In this document: positions 62,497 to 64,000 of the stretch, piece by piece
How the letters are laid out: each line of letters opens with the position of its first letter
Position numbering within the stretch: the first letter of the stretch is position 1
From: Burkholderia sp. Ax-1719
Lineage (GTDB): Bacteria > Pseudomonadota > Gammaproteobacteria > Burkholderiales > Burkholderiaceae
Assembly: GCF_011753055.1 (NCBI RefSeq)
Contig: NZ_VWWJ01000012.1
Location: 124,001-188,000, forward strand
Direction: 5' to 3'
DNA: 64,000 nucleotides
Position numbers and translations under genes: made by a program
Notes under the pieces: generated by a model
What the model was told of the DNA's origin: nothing
The model's input: the letters and a program-made list of their open reading frames with translations, nothing else
Databases searched by the model: none

Positions 62497-64000
62497 TGAT
62501 AGCGCGTGGTAGTCCGGGCGTGTGAAGACCAGCAGTCGATGGTGACCGTGGTGCCCGTGGTGATTGTTATGGGGTTGTCGACGTCGGCCTGGGTGTTGGC
62601 TTTGGCGTTGGCTTTGGCGTCGCTGATCGCAAGACGGAAGTCGTGCAGCCGCAGCACCGCCGCGACGATGCCAAGCCCGAGCCCCGTGCCGGGTATATGG
62701 CGGGCCGCGTCGCTGCGGTAGTAGCGTCCCAGCACCGCGCTGCGCTCCTCAGGCGCGATGCCTGGGCCGTTGTCCGTGACGCTGAACTGCGCGCCCAGCG
62801 GCGTCGTGTGGAGCGCAACACGTACCAGGCCGCCTTGCGGGGCGAACTTGATGGCGTTGTCGAGCAGGTTACTGAAGGCTTCGAACAGCAGCGCGCGGTC
62901 GGCGTGGATCGGGGCGGGTTCGAGCGGCTGCCCGCTCGGGTCGAAGCCTTGATCGATGCGCAGGTCGATCTGCCGGTCTTCCGCGAGCGGGGCGTAGAGG
63001 TCGCACAGTTCGGCCACCAGATCGGGCAGCGCGACCTGCGCGAACGCGCTGCGCCGCTTGATCGCGCCGATCTCCGAGATGCGCAGCAGCGCGGAAAAGC
63101 GTTCGAGGACCGTGTCGGCCTCGTCACGCGCGCTCTCGATCAGGCCGGCCACGGCGGGCTCGCCGCGCCGCTGCAGGGTGTCGGCGGCGTGCGAGAGACG
63201 CAGGCGCAGCCGCGTAAGCGGCGTGCGCAGGTCGTGGGCGATGCCGTCGCAGGCGCTCTTGACCTCGCCAATCAGGCGTTCCACTTCATCGAGCATGCGG
63301 TTGACCAGATCGGCCAGCATGTCGAGTTCGTCGCGACCGACCACGGGCAGACGCTCGCCGAGTTCGCCGTCGGCAATGCGTGCGGTCGCACGCCGGATCT
63401 GGGCGACGCGGCGGATCTGCCGCATGCTCAGCAGCAGTCCCGCGCACAGACTGCCGCACAGGCACAGCAGGCCGCCGCCGAACAACGCCTTGAGCAGTTC
63501 GCCGTGAACGTGGCGCACGTCCGAGAGCGTGCGCGCCACGACGAGGCGCGAGCCATCGGCGCGGATTTCGCCCATCGCACGCAGTCCCGTCCGGGAAGCG
63601 GGCGTGACGCCGGTATCGATGAGCAGCGTCTGGCCGCTTGCGCGCTCGTGCGAGCGGCCCCAGGGGTCGAGCGCGAGGCCTGGGGGCAGCGTGTGGATGT
63701 CACCGGCCAGCCAGTGGCCGTCGGCGCTAAATAGGCCGTAGAAGTTCTGCTGGCGGTTTTCGCGGTGCAGGCGGGCATTGATGGCGGCGCCGAGCGTCGC
63801 ATCGTCACGCGAATCGAAATAGCGCAGTTGCCAGCGCAGGCCGCTATCGGTCTCGCGCAGCATCGCGTGGGTCACCGAATATTCGATGAAGCCGAGCAGC
63901 ACCATAAAGGACACCGAGAACACCGCGGCGTAGGCGGCGAACCAGCGGAAGGTCGTGGTCTTCCAGCGCTCGTGGCCAAGGCCGCCGGACGGGATACGAG
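62493..64000 (-). CDS. Sensor histidine kinase, second copy (5' end outside window)
   Basis: At least 502 residues of a kinase related to the one at 59512; the frame is open to the window edge. The upstream residues HERWKTTTFRWFAAYAAVFS line up with the N-terminus of the relative, so only a few are missing. The His box is DGIAHDLRTPL, and the ATP site has NLLDNAIKFAPQGG, DNGPGI and GTGLGLGIV. A short AKAN repeat (KANAKANTQAD) is found near the C-terminus. A response-regulator gene would be expected just outside the window. Confidence 0.93.
   Translation of the reverse strand, partial: RIPSGGLGHERWKTTTFRWFAAYAAVFSVSFMVLLGFIEYSVTHAMLRETDSGLRWQLRYFDSRDDATLGAAINARLHRENRQQNFYGLFSADGHWLAGDIHTLPPGLALDPWGRSHERASGQTLLIDTGVTPASRTGLRAMGEIRADGSRLVVARTLSDVRHVHGELLKALFGGGLLCLCGSLCAGLLLSMRQIRRVAQIRRATARIADGELGERLPVVGRDELDMLADLVNRMLDEVERLIGEVKSACDGIAHDLRTPLTRLRLRLSHAADTLQRRGEPAVAGLIESARDEADTVLERFSALLRISEIGAIKRRSAFAQVALPDLVAELCDLYAPLAEDRQIDLRIDQGFDPSGQPLEPAPIHADRALLFEAFSNLLDNAIKFAPQGGLVRVALHTTPLGAQFSVTDNGPGIAPEERSAVLGRYYRSDAARHIPGTGLGLGIVAAVLRLHDFRLAISDAKANAKANTQADVDNPITITTGTTVTIDCWSSHARTTTRYQ

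Noticed and set aside
1..64000. CRISPR arrays, tRNA/rRNA genes, insertion sequences
   Set aside because: No regularly spaced direct repeats, no tRNA-like cloverleaf and no transposase or terminal inverted repeats were seen by eye.

Overview
The window looks like a stretch of chromosome from a high-GC betaproteobacterium of the Burkholderiaceae (Paraburkholderia/Caballeronia/Burkholderia type). This rests on strong GC bias in codon third positions, a DUF4148 exported protein, an MHS-type symporter with a TctDE-like two-component pair, many LysR regulators, a NodT-type RND operon and a T6SS VgrG/PAAR pair. The genus is inferred from gene content; no rRNA or marker gene is present. I found no tRNA, rRNA, CRISPR array or IS element.

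Layout. 1-1926: end of a TonB-dependent receptor overlapping a periplasmic metal/siderophore-binding protein. 1904-5312: LysR regulator divergent from a SnoaL-like protein, then an MFS exporter overlapping a RidA-type protein. 5361-10519: glycerol regulon on the minus strand (glpR, glpD, glpK, glpF) with TTCG/CGAA operator-like clusters between glpR and glpD. 10853-12373: TPR/glycosyltransferase-9-like protein. 12999-17655: orphan NMT1-like binding protein, MHS symporter and a TctDE-like pair. 17805-23837: acidic unknown protein, orphan response regulator, MFS carrier with an overlapping 42-residue membrane peptide, LysR, two alpha/beta hydrolases. 23931-28228: Fur-box-like site, then ECF sigma factor, FecR and TonB receptor (iron cell-surface signalling). 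28490-36970: unknown protein, LysR, an atypical response regulator and a tripartite RND efflux operon.

37048-43576 is less GC-rich and accessory in character: two small exported proteins, a two-TM SLATT-like protein, a large CHAT-domain lipoprotein, a quinone oxidoreductase and its divergent LysR. 43834-48600 is a T6SS tip module: PAAR, a VgrG with a C-terminal extension carrying HEARH, and a candidate periplasmic immunity protein whose signal-peptide region is encoded out of frame inside the vgrG 3' end. 48653-54347 is a six-gene minus-strand operon: polar amino acid ABC importer, a histidine-ammonia-lyase-family protein lacking the MIO-forming Ala-Ser-Gly, and a HutC-type regulator. A HutC-like palindrome lies upstream. 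54786-58567: Tat-exported purple acid phosphatase-like enzyme, orphan SsuA-like protein and two small proteins. 58765-64000: two related signalling modules in tandem, each pairing a histidine kinase with a winged-helix protein whose receiver domain has lost the phosphorylation residues.

The best candidates for new biology are the MIO-less lyase operon, the VgrG-metallopeptidase with its overlapping immunity gene, the CHAT-lipoprotein/SLATT neighbourhood, and the set of three response regulators with degenerate phosphorylation sites.
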